Below, piece by piece: positions 43,412 to 52,100 of a DNA stretch of 64,000 nt. The number at the start of each line of letters is the position of its first letter. Within the stretch, counting starts at the first letter, position 1. The translations under genes and the position numbers were made by a program. Location of the stretch: positions 1-64,000 of the forward strand of contig JAEZFW010000013.1 in assembly GCA_023417315.1 (NCBI GenBank). Direction: 5' to 3'. The notes beneath the pieces were generated by a model. It was not told the origin of the DNA. It was given only the letters and a program-made list of their open reading frames with translations, and made no database searches. The stretch comes from Pseudomonadota bacterium (GTDB lineage: Bacteria > Pseudomonadota > Gammaproteobacteria > Steroidobacterales > Steroidobacteraceae).

Positions 43412-46400
43412 ATGTTGATCTGCGACAAACGGGCGCGCAGCCAGGCGGCGGGACGGATTGTGACGGCATCCTTCATTCTCACTCACGTGTTGAGCATCGC
43501 GCTCGGGGCGACGATCGCTTGGTCGTGGACGAGCCTGCGACGTGAGCGGCCCAACCCCAGTGCGTCCTCGGGTGCGCTCGGCAGTGCCGATGCAGCTTCT
43601 CAAAGTGCCCATCCGACCCACGAGCTCGAAGAACTTCAAAGGCGAGCGGAGGAAGAGCGCGCGCTTCGCGATCGTCTGAACCTGGCGACGAAGACCGCCA
43701 ATATCGGTGTGTGGGATATCGATCTTCAGACTGGACAAACGCGAACCGACCCGATCACCCGCAACCTGTTCGGCGTCGACGGCGAAGTCACCAAGCCGCT
43801 GCGTCTCGTGCATGCCGACGACTACAGACGCGTGAAGAGTATCGTGCAGGAAGCTCTGCAAGGCACCCACGAGGACATCGTTTCCATTCGCTGCCGGATC
43901 GTGCTTCCAAGCGGTGTCGTGCGTCACATCCAAACGCACATGCGCCTATTCCGCGGCGAGTGCGACCGCGCCGAACGTCTGCTCGGGGTGAGCTGGGACA
44001 TCACCGCGGAAGTCGAGCACGCGGAACAACTCGAGCAGCAAGCAAGTCACGTACGCACGCTGCTCGATCGCCTCTCCGTAGCGACGCAAGCCGCTGGCGT
44101 CTCGCCATGGGAGTTCGATCTCACCTCCAATCGCTTCTTGTGGATCGAGAATCGTAGCAAGGCGTTTCCTGGAGATGACGTACCCGCCGAGCAGTTCGGC
44201 GAGGTATTGCAGCGGGCGATGGATCCGGAGGACTACGCCAAGATGCAGGAGGAGCTCGGCGCGGCCGTTCGCAGCGGCGCACGCACCTTCTCGCATCGCT
44301 TCCGTTTGACTCGTGCGGACCACACGGTCCGTCACATGCAGAGCTACGCCGAGATCGTGCGCGACGAGCAGGGCAAGCCGCGCCGCCTGCTCGGTGCTAC
44401 GACGGATGTCACCAACGAGGTGCAGACCAATGAGATGCTGGTACGGCAGGCCGAGCAGGAGCGTGCGCTGCTGGATCGATTGAGCATCGCGACGAAGGCC
44501 GCTGGCATCAGCAGCTGGGAGATCGATCTCAATCGTGCTGCCTTCTTGTGGATCGAGAATCCGCAGCTCGGATTCCAACACTACGCCGAGCAAGGCGAGT
44601 TCGCGCTCAGCGAGTTCGCCAAGCTCATTCATCCGGAGGATCGCAATCTCTTCACCGAGGAAATGCATACGGCGTTCAAAGAGAAGCGCGATCATCTCTC
44701 GTACCGCTATCGACTCTACGCGCCGACTGGCCAACTCGTGCATCTTCAAGTCCATGCCCGACTGCTGCCCGGCGAAGATGGCCGCATGGCGCGTGTGCTG
44801 GGTGTGACTTGGGACGTGACCCGTGAAATCGAAGCAGCGAAGCGCTTCGAACGTGCGGTGAACGGCACGCAAGACGGCTTGTGGGAAATCGATGCGGATG
44901 GCGCAGCGTGGTGCTCGCCGCGGGTGGCAGAGCTGCTGGGCTATTCGGCGCAAGATCTCCCGAGCGATACGAACTTCCTGCGCGACTTCCTCCACCCAGA
45001 GGATAAGAGTGTCATCGCGACGGCCTTCGAATCGCATCTCACGCATGGAACGCCTTATGACGTAGAAGTGCGCTTGCGCATGCACAGCGGCGACTATCGC
45101 TGGTTTCGAGCTCGCGCCAGCGCGGAACGCGACGAAAGCGGCCGATCGCGCCGCTTGTCCGGCTCGATCCAAGATGTCACGGAGGCGCGCGCAGCGCGCG
45201 AAGCGCTGATGCGCGCGACGCAGGCGGCAGAGGCCGCTAATCGCGCGAAGAGCGAGTTCCTTGCGAACGTCAGCCACGAGATTCGCACGCCGATGAACGG
45301 CATCATCGGCATGACCGGCTTGTTGCTCGATACGACGCTCGATCGAACGCAACGCGACTACGCCGAAACGATCCGCACGAGCGCCGATTCGCTGCTCGCC
45401 GTCATCAACGACATCCTCGACTTCTCGAAGATCGAAGCGGGCAAGCTCGACATCGAATCCGTCGATCTCGAATTGCGCGCCGCCGTGGAGGAAGTGGGCG
45501 GCCTAATGGCACTGCAGGCTTCGGCGAAGCATCTGGAGCTGATCGTGCACGTCCATCCGGATGTGCCCGAGCGCGTGCTGAGCGATCCGCAACGACTGCG
45601 TCAATGCTTGCTGAACCTCGTAGGCAACGCGATCAAGTTCACGCGCGCCGGCGAGATCGTGATCGAGGTGAGTACCTGCGCTCGCGAGGACGGCCGTGCG
45701 CTGACGCGGTTCGAAGTGCGCGACACCGGGATCGGCATCGCACCTGCGACTCTTTCGACTCTGTTCAAGCCGTTCGTACAAGCCGACTCCTCGACCACGC
45801 GTCACTTCGGCGGCACTGGTCTCGGGCTTTCGATCGTACGCAGGCTCGTCGAGATGATGGGCGGCGAAGTCGGCGCGCGCAGCGAGGTCGGCAAAGGATC
45901 CTGCTTCTGGTTCACACTGCCCCTCGATGCGACGAGTGCACCATCGGCTGCGCTAGAGCCCGATCTTGCACGCGTCGGTCGGCGTCTGCTCGTCGTCGAT
46001 GACAACGAAACGAATCGCCGCGTCATTGCCGGACAACTGATGCACGCCGGCTACGAAGTGTCGTTGGCGAGCAATGGTCTCGAGGCCCTCGCGCTCATGC
46101 GCCAAGCGCTCGTCGATGAGCATCCCTTCGAGGCGCTGCTCATCGATCACCGCATGGCCGACATGGACGGTGCGATGCTGGGCGAGCGCATCAACGCGGA
46201 CCCGCAGACGTCCAAGTCGAGACTCGTCATGCTCACCTCCGTCGACGAGCATGGGGATGCACGCCGCTTCGCGGCGCTCGGCTTCGCCGCCTATCTCACG
46301 AAACCGCTGCGCTCGCGCGAGCTACTCGAGTGCTTGGATCGCGTTCTTTCTTGCGAGGCGAAGGAGTGGCATTTGCAAAGCCAACCGATCGTAACGCGCG

Positions 46401-47203
46401 GCACCTTGGGAGTGATCGATGCGGCCGCTCGCTTCAAAGGTCGCGTGCTGCTCGTCGAGGATAACGCAGTCAATCAGAAGGTAGCGGTACGCCTATTGGA
46501 GCGCATGGGGTGCAGCGTGCGCATCGCCGACAACGGTGCGGAAGCAGTGAAGGCGTACTCCGAGAATCCGTTCGATCTGGTGCTCATGGACTTGCAGATG
46601 CCCGTGATGGATGGGCTCACGGCGACGCGTCACATTCGCGATCTTGAAGGCACCGGCAAGCAGACGCCGATCGTCGCGCTCACGGCCAATGCGATGACCG
46701 GACAACTCGAACGCTGCATGGAAGTCGGCATGAACGCCTTCTTGACCAAACCGATCGAGCTCACGAGGCTGCGCGAAACGCTCGAACGTTACGGTCTCGG
46801 TGCGGCGCGGGCGAACGATGCGCAGTCGAATCGCACCGATGAGAACAGCGTGCCGATCGATCTCGGCCGCTTGAACGAGTTGACGGCAGGTGATGCCGAG
46901 TTCGCGCATGAGCTGGCATCCACTTTCATGGCGAGCGGCCAACAGGTGCTCGGTGAAATCGATGCGGCCATCGCCACCTTCGATCGTTCCACCCTGAGTC
47001 GAGCGGCGCACAAGCTGAAGGGTGCCAGCGCGAACATCCACGCGAATGCACTGTGCTCCCTGGCGCTTGCGCTGGAGAGCCAGGCGGCCCAGCTGGACCA
47101 GCCACGTCTGAAAGAGTTGATCGAGGATCTGCGGCTCGAGTTCGTGCGGGCGTCGGACTTCTTGAACGAGCATGCCCCCGCGCCTGCAGCGAAGGCAGGC
47201 TAG
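43412..47203 (+). CDS. Hybrid histidine kinase with four PAS domains, two receivers and HPt
   Basis: A 1263-residue paralogue of the kinase at 34700. One N-terminal hydrophobic segment (SFILTHVLSIALGATIAWSW) and a coiled coil lead into four tandem PAS domains at about residues 85-200, 215-325, 340-455 and 480-600. The first three start with near-repeats of LDRLSVATQAAGVSPWEFDL. HisKA has His622 (VSHEIRTPMNGIIGMTG); the HATPase follows, then a receiver with Asp912, a receiver with Asp1060 (MDLQMPVMDG), and an HPt with His1200 (AAHKLKGASANIH). The start might be the GTG 16 codons in. A REC-GGDEF gene follows after 68 bases and could be its output. Confidence 0.94.
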   Translation: MLICDKRARSQAAGRIVTASFILTHVLSIALGATIAWSWTSLRRERPNPSASSGALGSADAASQSAHPTHELEELQRRAEEERALRDRLNLATKTANIGVWDIDLQTGQTRTDPITRNLFGVDGEVTKPLRLVHADDYRRVKSIVQEALQGTHEDIVSIRCRIVLPSGVVRHIQTHMRLFRGECDRAERLLGVSWDITAEVEHAEQLEQQASHVRTLLDRLSVATQAAGVSPWEFDLTSNRFLWIENRSKAFPGDDVPAEQFGEVLQRAMDPEDYAKMQEELGAAVRSGARTFSHRFRLTRADHTVRHMQSYAEIVRDEQGKPRRLLGATTDVTNEVQTNEMLVRQAEQERALLDRLSIATKAAGISSWEIDLNRAAFLWIENPQLGFQHYAEQGEFALSEFAKLIHPEDRNLFTEEMHTAFKEKRDHLSYRYRLYAPTGQLVHLQVHARLLPGEDGRMARVLGVTWDVTREIEAAKRFERAVNGTQDGLWEIDADGAAWCSPRVAELLGYSAQDLPSDTNFLRDFLHPEDKSVIATAFESHLTHGTPYDVEVRLRMHSGDYRWFRARASAERDESGRSRRLSGSIQDVTEARAAREALMRATQAAEAANRAKSEFLANVSHEIRTPMNGIIGMTGLLLDTTLDRTQRDYAETIRTSADSLLAVINDILDFSKIEAGKLDIESVDLELRAAVEEVGGLMALQASAKHLELIVHVHPDVPERVLSDPQRLRQCLLNLVGNAIKFTRAGEIVIEVSTCAREDGRALTRFEVRDTGIGIAPATLSTLFKPFVQADSSTTRHFGGTGLGLSIVRRLVEMMGGEVGARSEVGKGSCFWFTLPLDATSAPSAALEPDLARVGRRLLVVDDNETNRRVIAGQLMHAGYEVSLASNGLEALALMRQALVDEHPFEALLIDHRMADMDGAMLGERINADPQTSKSRLVMLTSVDEHGDARRFAALGFAAYLTKPLRSRELLECLDRVLSCEAKEWHLQSQPIVTRGTLGVIDAAARFKGRVLLVEDNAVNQKVAVRLLERMGCSVRIADNGAEAVKAYSENPFDLVLMDLQMPVMDGLTATRHIRDLEGTGKQTPIVALTANAMTGQLERCMEVGMNAFLTKPIELTRLRETLERYGLGAARANDAQSNRTDENSVPIDLGRLNELTAGDAEFAHELASTFMASGQQVLGEIDAAIATFDRSTLSRAAHKLKGASANIHANALCSLALALESQAAQLDQPRLKELIEDLRLEFVRASDFLNEHAPAPAAKAG

Positions 47204-47271
47204 CGGTACTTGAAATTTTTGCGTGCCGTGCACTTTGCGCGGCTCCGCGCAGCGGTTACGATCTGACGAGC

Positions 47272-48216
47272 ATGACTGAGCTTGCAACACCTCTCGATTG
47301 GCGCATCTTGCTTGTAGATGACGAGCCGACTCAGCGGCTCATCATGGCTCGTCTGTTGAAGCGAGCCGGGTACGAAGTCGACACCGCGAGCAATGGGAAA
47401 GAGGCGCTCGACAAGATCGAGGCCGGCGACTTTCAGTTGATGATCACCGACTGGGAGATGCCCGAGATGGACGGCATCGCACTGTGCAGCGCTCTGCGCT
47501 CATCGCAGACGAAGGGATACATCTACACCATTCTGCTCACGGCCCGAGATGCCATCGAACATGTCGTCACGGGACTTCAATCCGGAGCGGACGATTACCT
47601 CACGAAACCGGTCGTCGAACCCGAGCTCATCGCTCGTCTGAGCACCGGCAAGCGCATCGTCACCTTGGAACGCTCGTTGCGACAAGCGAATGAGGAGAAC
47701 CGACGCTTGTCGATTACGGACCCGCTCACTGGCGCACACAATCGCCGCTACTTGATGGAGCAGCTGCCTCGGGAGATCGAACGGGGCGCACGTTACGGTC
47801 GCCAGCTCTCAGTGATCATGTGCGACGTCGATCATTTCAAGAAGATCAACGATACCCACGGGCACCTCGTGGGAGACGAAGTATTGAAGTGGTTCGTCAA
47901 ACGATTGAACGCCGGCGTGCGTGCATGCGACTGGGTTGCACGCTACGGCGGCGAAGAATTCGTCATCGTGCTGCCCGAGACGACCGTCGCGAATGCCGCC
48001 ACCGCCGCCGAGCATCTACGCGAACAGATCAGCAAGACGCCCTTCCAGGCCGGCGATCTCAGCTTCCAAGTCACAGCGAGCCTCGGTGTCTCCGGTTGGC
48101 CTGGCGTGGTGCCGATCGGTTCGAACTTCGATGCGCTCGTTGCCAAGTGCGACGCTGGCATCTACGCGAGCAAAGCAGCGGGCCGCAACCGCGTGACCGT
48201 CGAAGAGATGGAGTAG
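47272..48216 (+). CDS. Response regulator with GGDEF domain (diguanylate cyclase)
   Basis: A 314-residue PleD/WspR-like protein from the ATG at 47272. The receiver (about residues 12-125) has LLVDDEPTQR, phospho-acceptor Asp in MITDWEMPEMDG, and conserved Lys in DDYLTKPV. A coiled-coil linker (RSLRQANEENRRLSI) leads to a GGDEF domain: DPLTGAHNRRYLMEQL, DVDHFKKINDTHGHLVGDEV, and RYGGEEFVIVLPE, a GGEEF form expected to be active in making c-di-GMP. An inhibitory RxxD site is not evident. It is just downstream of the hybrid kinase with an HPt, a plausible phosphodonor. Palindrome E11 follows the stop codon. Confidence 0.94.
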   Translation: MTELATPLDWRILLVDDEPTQRLIMARLLKRAGYEVDTASNGKEALDKIEAGDFQLMITDWEMPEMDGIALCSALRSSQTKGYIYTILLTARDAIEHVVTGLQSGADDYLTKPVVEPELIARLSTGKRIVTLERSLRQANEENRRLSITDPLTGAHNRRYLMEQLPREIERGARYGRQLSVIMCDVDHFKKINDTHGHLVGDEVLKWFVKRLNAGVRACDWVARYGGEEFVIVLPETTVANAATAAEHLREQISKTPFQAGDLSFQVTASLGVSGWPGVVPIGSNFDALVAKCDAGIYASKAAGRNRVTVEEME

Positions 48217-48232
48217 CCGGCGGAGGATAGAG

Positions 48233-48463
48233 AGGCCTGACTCCGTCGGCGGGTGGGCCTCACGGCGAGTAGGCTTGCCGTTGTCAGCGAGTAGGCCTAT
48301 TCGGCGAGTCAGAATAAAGAATGATGCCGCGCGTTCCAACACCTGAATCAGCAACTCATCGAAGAGAGACGCAGAAAGGGTTCTGTTTCTGACCCGCCGT
48401 TAGGCCTACTCGACGCAGAGCGTCTTACTCGCCGTGAGGCCCACCCGCCGACAATGTCAGGCC
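48233..48463. repeat. Large palindrome between convergent genes (element E11)
   Basis: GGCCTGACTCCGTCGGCGGG at 48233 with the next TGGGCCTCACGGCGAGTAGG pairs with ACTCGCCGTGAGGCCCACCC followed by GCCGACAATGTCAGGCC ending at 48463. Inner arms repeat GGCGAGTAGGCC. The core runs GTCAGAATAAAGAATGATGC to GTTTCTGAC. It occupies the whole space between the GGDEF gene and the DUF4097 gene and could act as a bidirectional terminator. Confidence 0.92.
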
Positions 48464-48466
48464 CTC

Positions 48467-49339
48467 TTATTTCTTACAAACCTCGATCCCGCCATTCAGC
48501 GTCTTCAGCCGTACGCGGGCGGAGCCTTTGCCTTCCTTGAAGCGCAACGCTGAACCAGGCGCGTATTCGCTCGTGCGCTGAGGCTTGGGACCGAAGCAAT
48601 TTCGAATCGAGCCGTTGAAGGTTTCGATGTCGAATTCCGCATCGAGCGAGCCGCGTAGCTGCAGGTCGATCGCTCCGTTGATCGACTCGGCATCGAAGCG
48701 CGCATCGGGCCGCAGTGTCCCTTCGAAACGGATTTGGCCGTTCGTCGTCTTGACTCGAGCTCGCTCGACCTCGCCGCCGAGCACCTGCATCTCTCCGTTC
48801 ACCGTGCTCAAGTCGAGCTCGCCGCCAAGATTCTTCATGACGATTCTTCCGCTCACCGAAGTTGCGCGCGCCGAAGTCTCGCCATTGCCCGTCGCAATGA
48901 TCTCGCCGCTGACCGTCTTCGCTTGGAAGTCCTCCCGAAAGACTTGCGTCTCGATGCTGCCGCTCACCGATTGCAGCCGCTGCTCCCCACGCACACCTTC
49001 GAGCGTTTGCGATGCGCTCACGGTCTTGATCGAAAGCGTGCTCTCGCGCGGCACGTGCACGAGCAGATCACCCGACCCGCCATCGCTGTTATGCGGCAAT
49101 CTGACGCGGATGATCGTGCGCCCGCCGCTCTGCTCGAACACTACTTCTTCGACGTCGGGATCCACGTCGGCCCGCAGTTGAACTTGCGCACGCTCCCAGC
49201 CGATGACGTGCACTTCGCCCGACACGTTTACGATTTCCACCTCGCCATCGGGTGAGGCGTCGATGGTGCGCTCGATCGTCTCACTCGCTGCGGTATGCGC
49301 AATCAGCAACGCAACGAACCCATAAACAATCGATCTCAT
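48467..49339 (-). CDS. Exported DUF4097 beta-strand repeat protein
   Basis: A 290-residue exported protein. The signal peptide MRSIVYGFVALLIAHTAASE is followed by repeated short beta motifs of the type VSGEVHVIGW, VSGSIETQV, VSGEIIATGNG, VSGRIVMKNLGG, VNGEMQVLGG, TNGQIRFEG, INGAIDLQLRG and FNGSIRN, spaced about 20 residues apart. This is the DUF4097 right-handed beta-helix-like pattern. Its start codon overlaps the stop of the gene upstream (ATGA), so it is translationally coupled to the sigma-factor operon. DUF4097 proteins are often in such operons; a role in sensing or responding to envelope stress is inferred, not shown. Confidence 0.9.
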   Translation of the reverse strand: MRSIVYGFVALLIAHTAASETIERTIDASPDGEVEIVNVSGEVHVIGWERAQVQLRADVDPDVEEVVFEQSGGRTIIRVRLPHNSDGGSGDLLVHVPRESTLSIKTVSASQTLEGVRGEQRLQSVSGSIETQVFREDFQAKTVSGEIIATGNGETSARATSVSGRIVMKNLGGELDLSTVNGEMQVLGGEVERARVKTTNGQIRFEGTLRPDARFDAESINGAIDLQLRGSLDAEFDIETFNGSIRNCFGPKPQRTSEYAPGSALRFKEGKGSARVRLKTLNGGIEVCKK

Positions 49340-49917
49340 AGCTCCACCCTCGTAGCTGGCGCCGGCGTCATCTGCGTGACATCGGCCAACAACTGCAATT
49401 CACTCTGGTACGTCGACATCAACAATTCCTGCAGCAGCGGATCGGTCGGATGCTCCGCGAGCGTATCGGCGATCTCGCGCGCCGCGGTGCGAATATCCGT
49501 GAGATTGCGCTCGACCTTCTCGCGAGCAGCGGGCGGCAAGAGATTGAGGCGCTGTTCGAACGCCGCATCGAGCTGCGCCCGTGCTTTCGAATAGTCCTCG
49601 CCGAGCTGGTAGCTGCCGAAGCTTGCTGGCATGGCGATCACCTCGGGACGAAGCGGTTCGGTCTGCACCGTCGTAGGTGATGTGGTCGACGTGTCGCGCA
49701 TGAGCACGAATGTCGTGAGCGACGAGGCGACAACGAGAAGCACACCCGCTGCGAGCTGATACCAGCGGGGCGCAAAGCCCCGACGCGGCAGATCCTGTTG
49801 GCGAGGCTCCGCTTCCAACTGCGCGCGGATCGCCGGCCAAAGATCGCGCTGCGGCTGCACCGATCGCGGCAGCGTTGCCAACGTCTCATCCAAGGGATCA
49901 CGCTTTTCGTGACTCAT
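49336..49917 (-). CDS. Putative anti-sigma factor-like membrane protein
   Basis: A 193-residue protein with one membrane helix (WYQLAAGVLLVVASSLTTFV at about residues 52-71), a cytoplasmic N-terminus (MSHEKRDPLDETLATLPRSV) and a periplasmic helical C-terminus (EQRLNLLPPAAREKVERNLT). The ATG at 49917 overlaps the stop of the sigma-factor gene, and its own stop overlaps the next start, so all three are coupled. Position and topology are those of an anti-sigma factor. No zinc-binding HxxxCxxC motif is present, so it would be a non-zinc type. The periplasmic part may be the sensor. Role is inferred from context. Confidence 0.8.
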   Translation of the reverse strand: MSHEKRDPLDETLATLPRSVQPQRDLWPAIRAQLEAEPRQQDLPRRGFAPRWYQLAAGVLLVVASSLTTFVLMRDTSTTSPTTVQTEPLRPEVIAMPASFGSYQLGEDYSKARAQLDAAFEQRLNLLPPAAREKVERNLTDIRTAAREIADTLAEHPTDPLLQELLMSTYQSELQLLADVTQMTPAPATRVEL

Positions 49918-50495
49918 GATTCCACCTCGGGCAATCCCAGGCGCTCTCGCAACAACCGTCGCCCGCGGTGCACCTGTGCTTTGCACGTGCCGACGGCAAT
50001 GCCCAACATGTCTGCAACTTCTTCATGGCTATAGCCATATAGCGCCTGCAATACCATCGCGTGACGCGCGCCTTCCGGTAACGTCTGCAGCGCTCGTTCC
50101 ACATCCATGACGTCGGCGGCATCGAACGGCGCATCCTGTTGCGCTTCATTGTCGAGCTCGGCGACGCGCTCTTCGTCGGACTCGCTGCGCGTCCCATGAT
50201 TGCGTGCTTGCGTGAGCACTTCGTTCACAGCAATGCGATGCAGCCACGTCCCGAAGGAGCTGCGTCCTTCGAAGCTCGTGAGATTCCGCCACGCACGTAC
50301 GAACGTCTGCTGCACACAATCCTCCGCGACATCTGGACGACGAGTCATCCGCAAGCACAACCCATAGACCCGAGCGCTATGCGCGCGATACAAGCTCTCG
50401 AACGCCCGCATGTCTCCGCGCCGCGCAGCCGCGACGAGCAACCCGTCCGATGCGGGCTCCCGCTCAGTCCGTGCGACCGATCCACTGATTTCCAT
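49914..50495 (-). CDS. ECF RNA polymerase sigma factor (RpoE-like)
   Basis: A 193-residue group IV sigma factor. The ATG at 50495 is chosen over a TTG five codons upstream. Region 2 is clear: FESLYRAHSARVYGLCLRMT, RRPDVAEDCVQQTFVRAWRN, SSFGTWLHRIAVNEVLTQAR. Region 4: LPEGARHAMVLQALYGYSHE and EVADMLGIAVGTCKAQVHRG. It heads a three-gene operon in which every junction is a 4-base ATGA overlap, implying tight stoichiometry between sigma factor, membrane regulator and the exported DUF4097 protein. An upstream autoregulatory promoter is likely but not seen, because the region before the start is a long palindrome. Confidence 0.93.
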   Translation of the reverse strand: MEISGSVARTEREPASDGLLVAAARRGDMRAFESLYRAHSARVYGLCLRMTRRPDVAEDCVQQTFVRAWRNLTSFEGRSSFGTWLHRIAVNEVLTQARNHGTRSESDEERVAELDNEAQQDAPFDAADVMDVERALQTLPEGARHAMVLQALYGYSHEEVADMLGIAVGTCKAQVHRGRRLLRERLGLPEVES

Positions 50496-50597
50496 GCTGG
50501 CTGCGAGCAAAACTGCCTCGGTTCAATTGCGCTTCAATGGTTCGATGCGCGAACTCGAAGGGAAGTTTAAATGGGCGTGTTAGGGCGCGCATCGAGG

Positions 50598-50846
50598 CAG
50601 GGAGCCGTGCGTGCGACGGCAAGGAGGCCTACCGGCAAGGAAGCCGTGCTTGCGACGGCAAGGAGGCCTGGCGGCAAGGTCAGAGGACAGAGGGAGCGTG
50701 CGTTCGACGGTGGAAGCTAGCCGGAGGATCTAGAACCAGCCGTCCTGATCAGGGAGACAGCGCGGGTCGTTCGAGAAAGGCGGGGACCGTGACCGTTCTG
50801 ACCTTGCCGAAAGGCTCCCTTGCCGTCGCACGCACGGCTTCCCTGC
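50598..50846. repeat. Large palindrome with GCGACGGCAAGGA arms (element E12)
   Basis: GCAGGGAGCCGTGCGTGCGA then CGGCAAGGA at 50598-50626 is almost exactly complementary to 50817-50846. The inner left arm repeats GACGGCAAGGAGGCCTACCG and GGCCTGGCGGCAAGGTCAGA. The core ends CCGTTCTGACCTTGCCG. Similar units continue to about 50890. The gap 50496-50924 holds no gene. The arm units are close to those of E6, 31 kb away. Confidence 0.92.
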
Positions 50847-50924
50847 CGCAGGCTCACCGCGTGGTGAGCCGGAGGCTACCCTGCCGTAGGCCGCGAAGCA
50901 GCTGAAGGCTTTCCGCGAAGCGCA

Positions 50925-52100
50925 TCAGCCTTGCTGCTTCGTATTCCACTCCCTCACGGCTCCTTCCAGAGCTTCGCCGGGCATGGGGCGGCCGATGAAA
51001 TAGCCTTGCGCGCGGTCGCAGCCGACTCCATCGAGGAAGTCCAGGACTTCTTGGGTTTCCACGCCTTCGGCGCAGGCGGTCAGGCGGAGCTTATGGGCTA
51101 GCAGCACCATGGTTTCGACCATCGTACGCGCGTCTTCATGGGCGAAGATGTCGCGGACGAACGAGGTGTCGATCTTCAGCTCGCTGAAGGGCATCAGATA
51201 GAGCTGCTTTAGTGACGAGTAGCCCGTACCGAAATCATCGATCGACAAACCGAAGTTCTTCACGCGCATGCGCGTGAGCACATCCATCGTCGTACCCGGA
51301 TCGAACATCGCCGCGCTCTCGGTCACTTCGAAGATGATACGGCGCGCATCGGCACCCACTTGCGCGGCCATGCGCGCGACTTGATCGGGGAAGGCGAGAT
51401 CGTTCAAGAGCTGCGGCGACAAGTTGATCGCGACGGACAATTGCAGTCCAGCCGCATCCCATGCGCGGCACTGGCGCAAAGCCGTTTCGATCACTTGCTC
51501 GGTGAGCCGCCGGATGAGTCCATGCTTTTCGGCGACGCCGATGAAACGCAGCGGTGAGATCGGACCGAACGAATTGTGGTTCCAGCGCGCCAACGCCTCG
51601 ACGCCCTCGACGATCCATTTGCCGGGTGCGACGCGTGTGGCTTTCGGCTGATAGAACACTTGGATCTCACGGCGCTCGAGCGCCGCCGTGAGCGACTCGG
51701 GCGTGAGGGGCGCATCGGTGCGCAGGCACTGCCGTAGTGTCGCCTCGAGATCTGCAAGCAAGATGGGCTTCTGTAGAGCACCCAACATGTTGAGGCCCTG
51801 CGAGCGGCCAAGTTGCTGCGCCGTCGCGAGCACACGCTGATCCATGCCGCTCGCGACGAGCACCTGCGCCTTGCTGCCGCGCTCGCCAAGATAACGAAGC
51901 AGCTCGATGCCGTCCGCACCCGGCATCTGCAAATCCAGTACGACGACGGAGGGCTGAAATTCCTGAACGGCACGACGAAACGCCTCGGGCTCCGTGACTG
52001 CAATCGACTCGAACCCCATGCCGCGCGCAGCTTCGGAGATGAACTCGCACAAGTCGGGCTGATCGTCGATGACGAGCAGCTTGTTTTCGATCTCAGGCAA
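50925..52100 (-). CDS. Response regulator with EAL domain (c-di-GMP phosphodiesterase)
   Basis: A 391-residue protein. The start is the TTG at 52100: it has a GGAGG site six bases upstream and overlaps the end of the hybrid-kinase gene by eight bases. The receiver domain has LLVIDDQPDLCEF, phospho-acceptor Asp in VVLDLQMPGADG and the Lys in LQKPILLADL. The EAL domain keeps the catalytic set: VEALARW, NLSPQLL, EVTES, DDFGTGYSSL, KIDTSFVRD and AEGVET with AQGYFIGRP. It is therefore probably an active phosphodiesterase opposing the GGDEF protein at 47272. It is the last gene of a four-gene signalling operon. Confidence 0.94.
   Translation of the reverse strand: MPEIENKLLVIDDQPDLCEFISEAARGMGFESIAVTEPEAFRRAVQEFQPSVVVLDLQMPGADGIELLRYLGERGSKAQVLVASGMDQRVLATAQQLGRSQGLNMLGALQKPILLADLEATLRQCLRTDAPLTPESLTAALERREIQVFYQPKATRVAPGKWIVEGVEALARWNHNSFGPISPLRFIGVAEKHGLIRRLTEQVIETALRQCRAWDAAGLQLSVAINLSPQLLNDLAFPDQVARMAAQVGADARRIIFEVTESAAMFDPGTTMDVLTRMRVKNFGLSIDDFGTGYSSLKQLYLMPFSELKIDTSFVRDIFAHEDARTMVETMVLLAHKLRLTACAEGVETQEVLDFLDGVGCDRAQGYFIGRPMPGEALEGAVREWNTKQQG

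Noticed and set aside
43946..45352. A 468-codon minus-strand frame opposite the hybrid kinase, with a similar one at 36395-37468
   Set aside because: It mirrors the duplicated PAS/HisKA coding sequence and has no recognisable protein features; the plus-strand gene is unambiguous.
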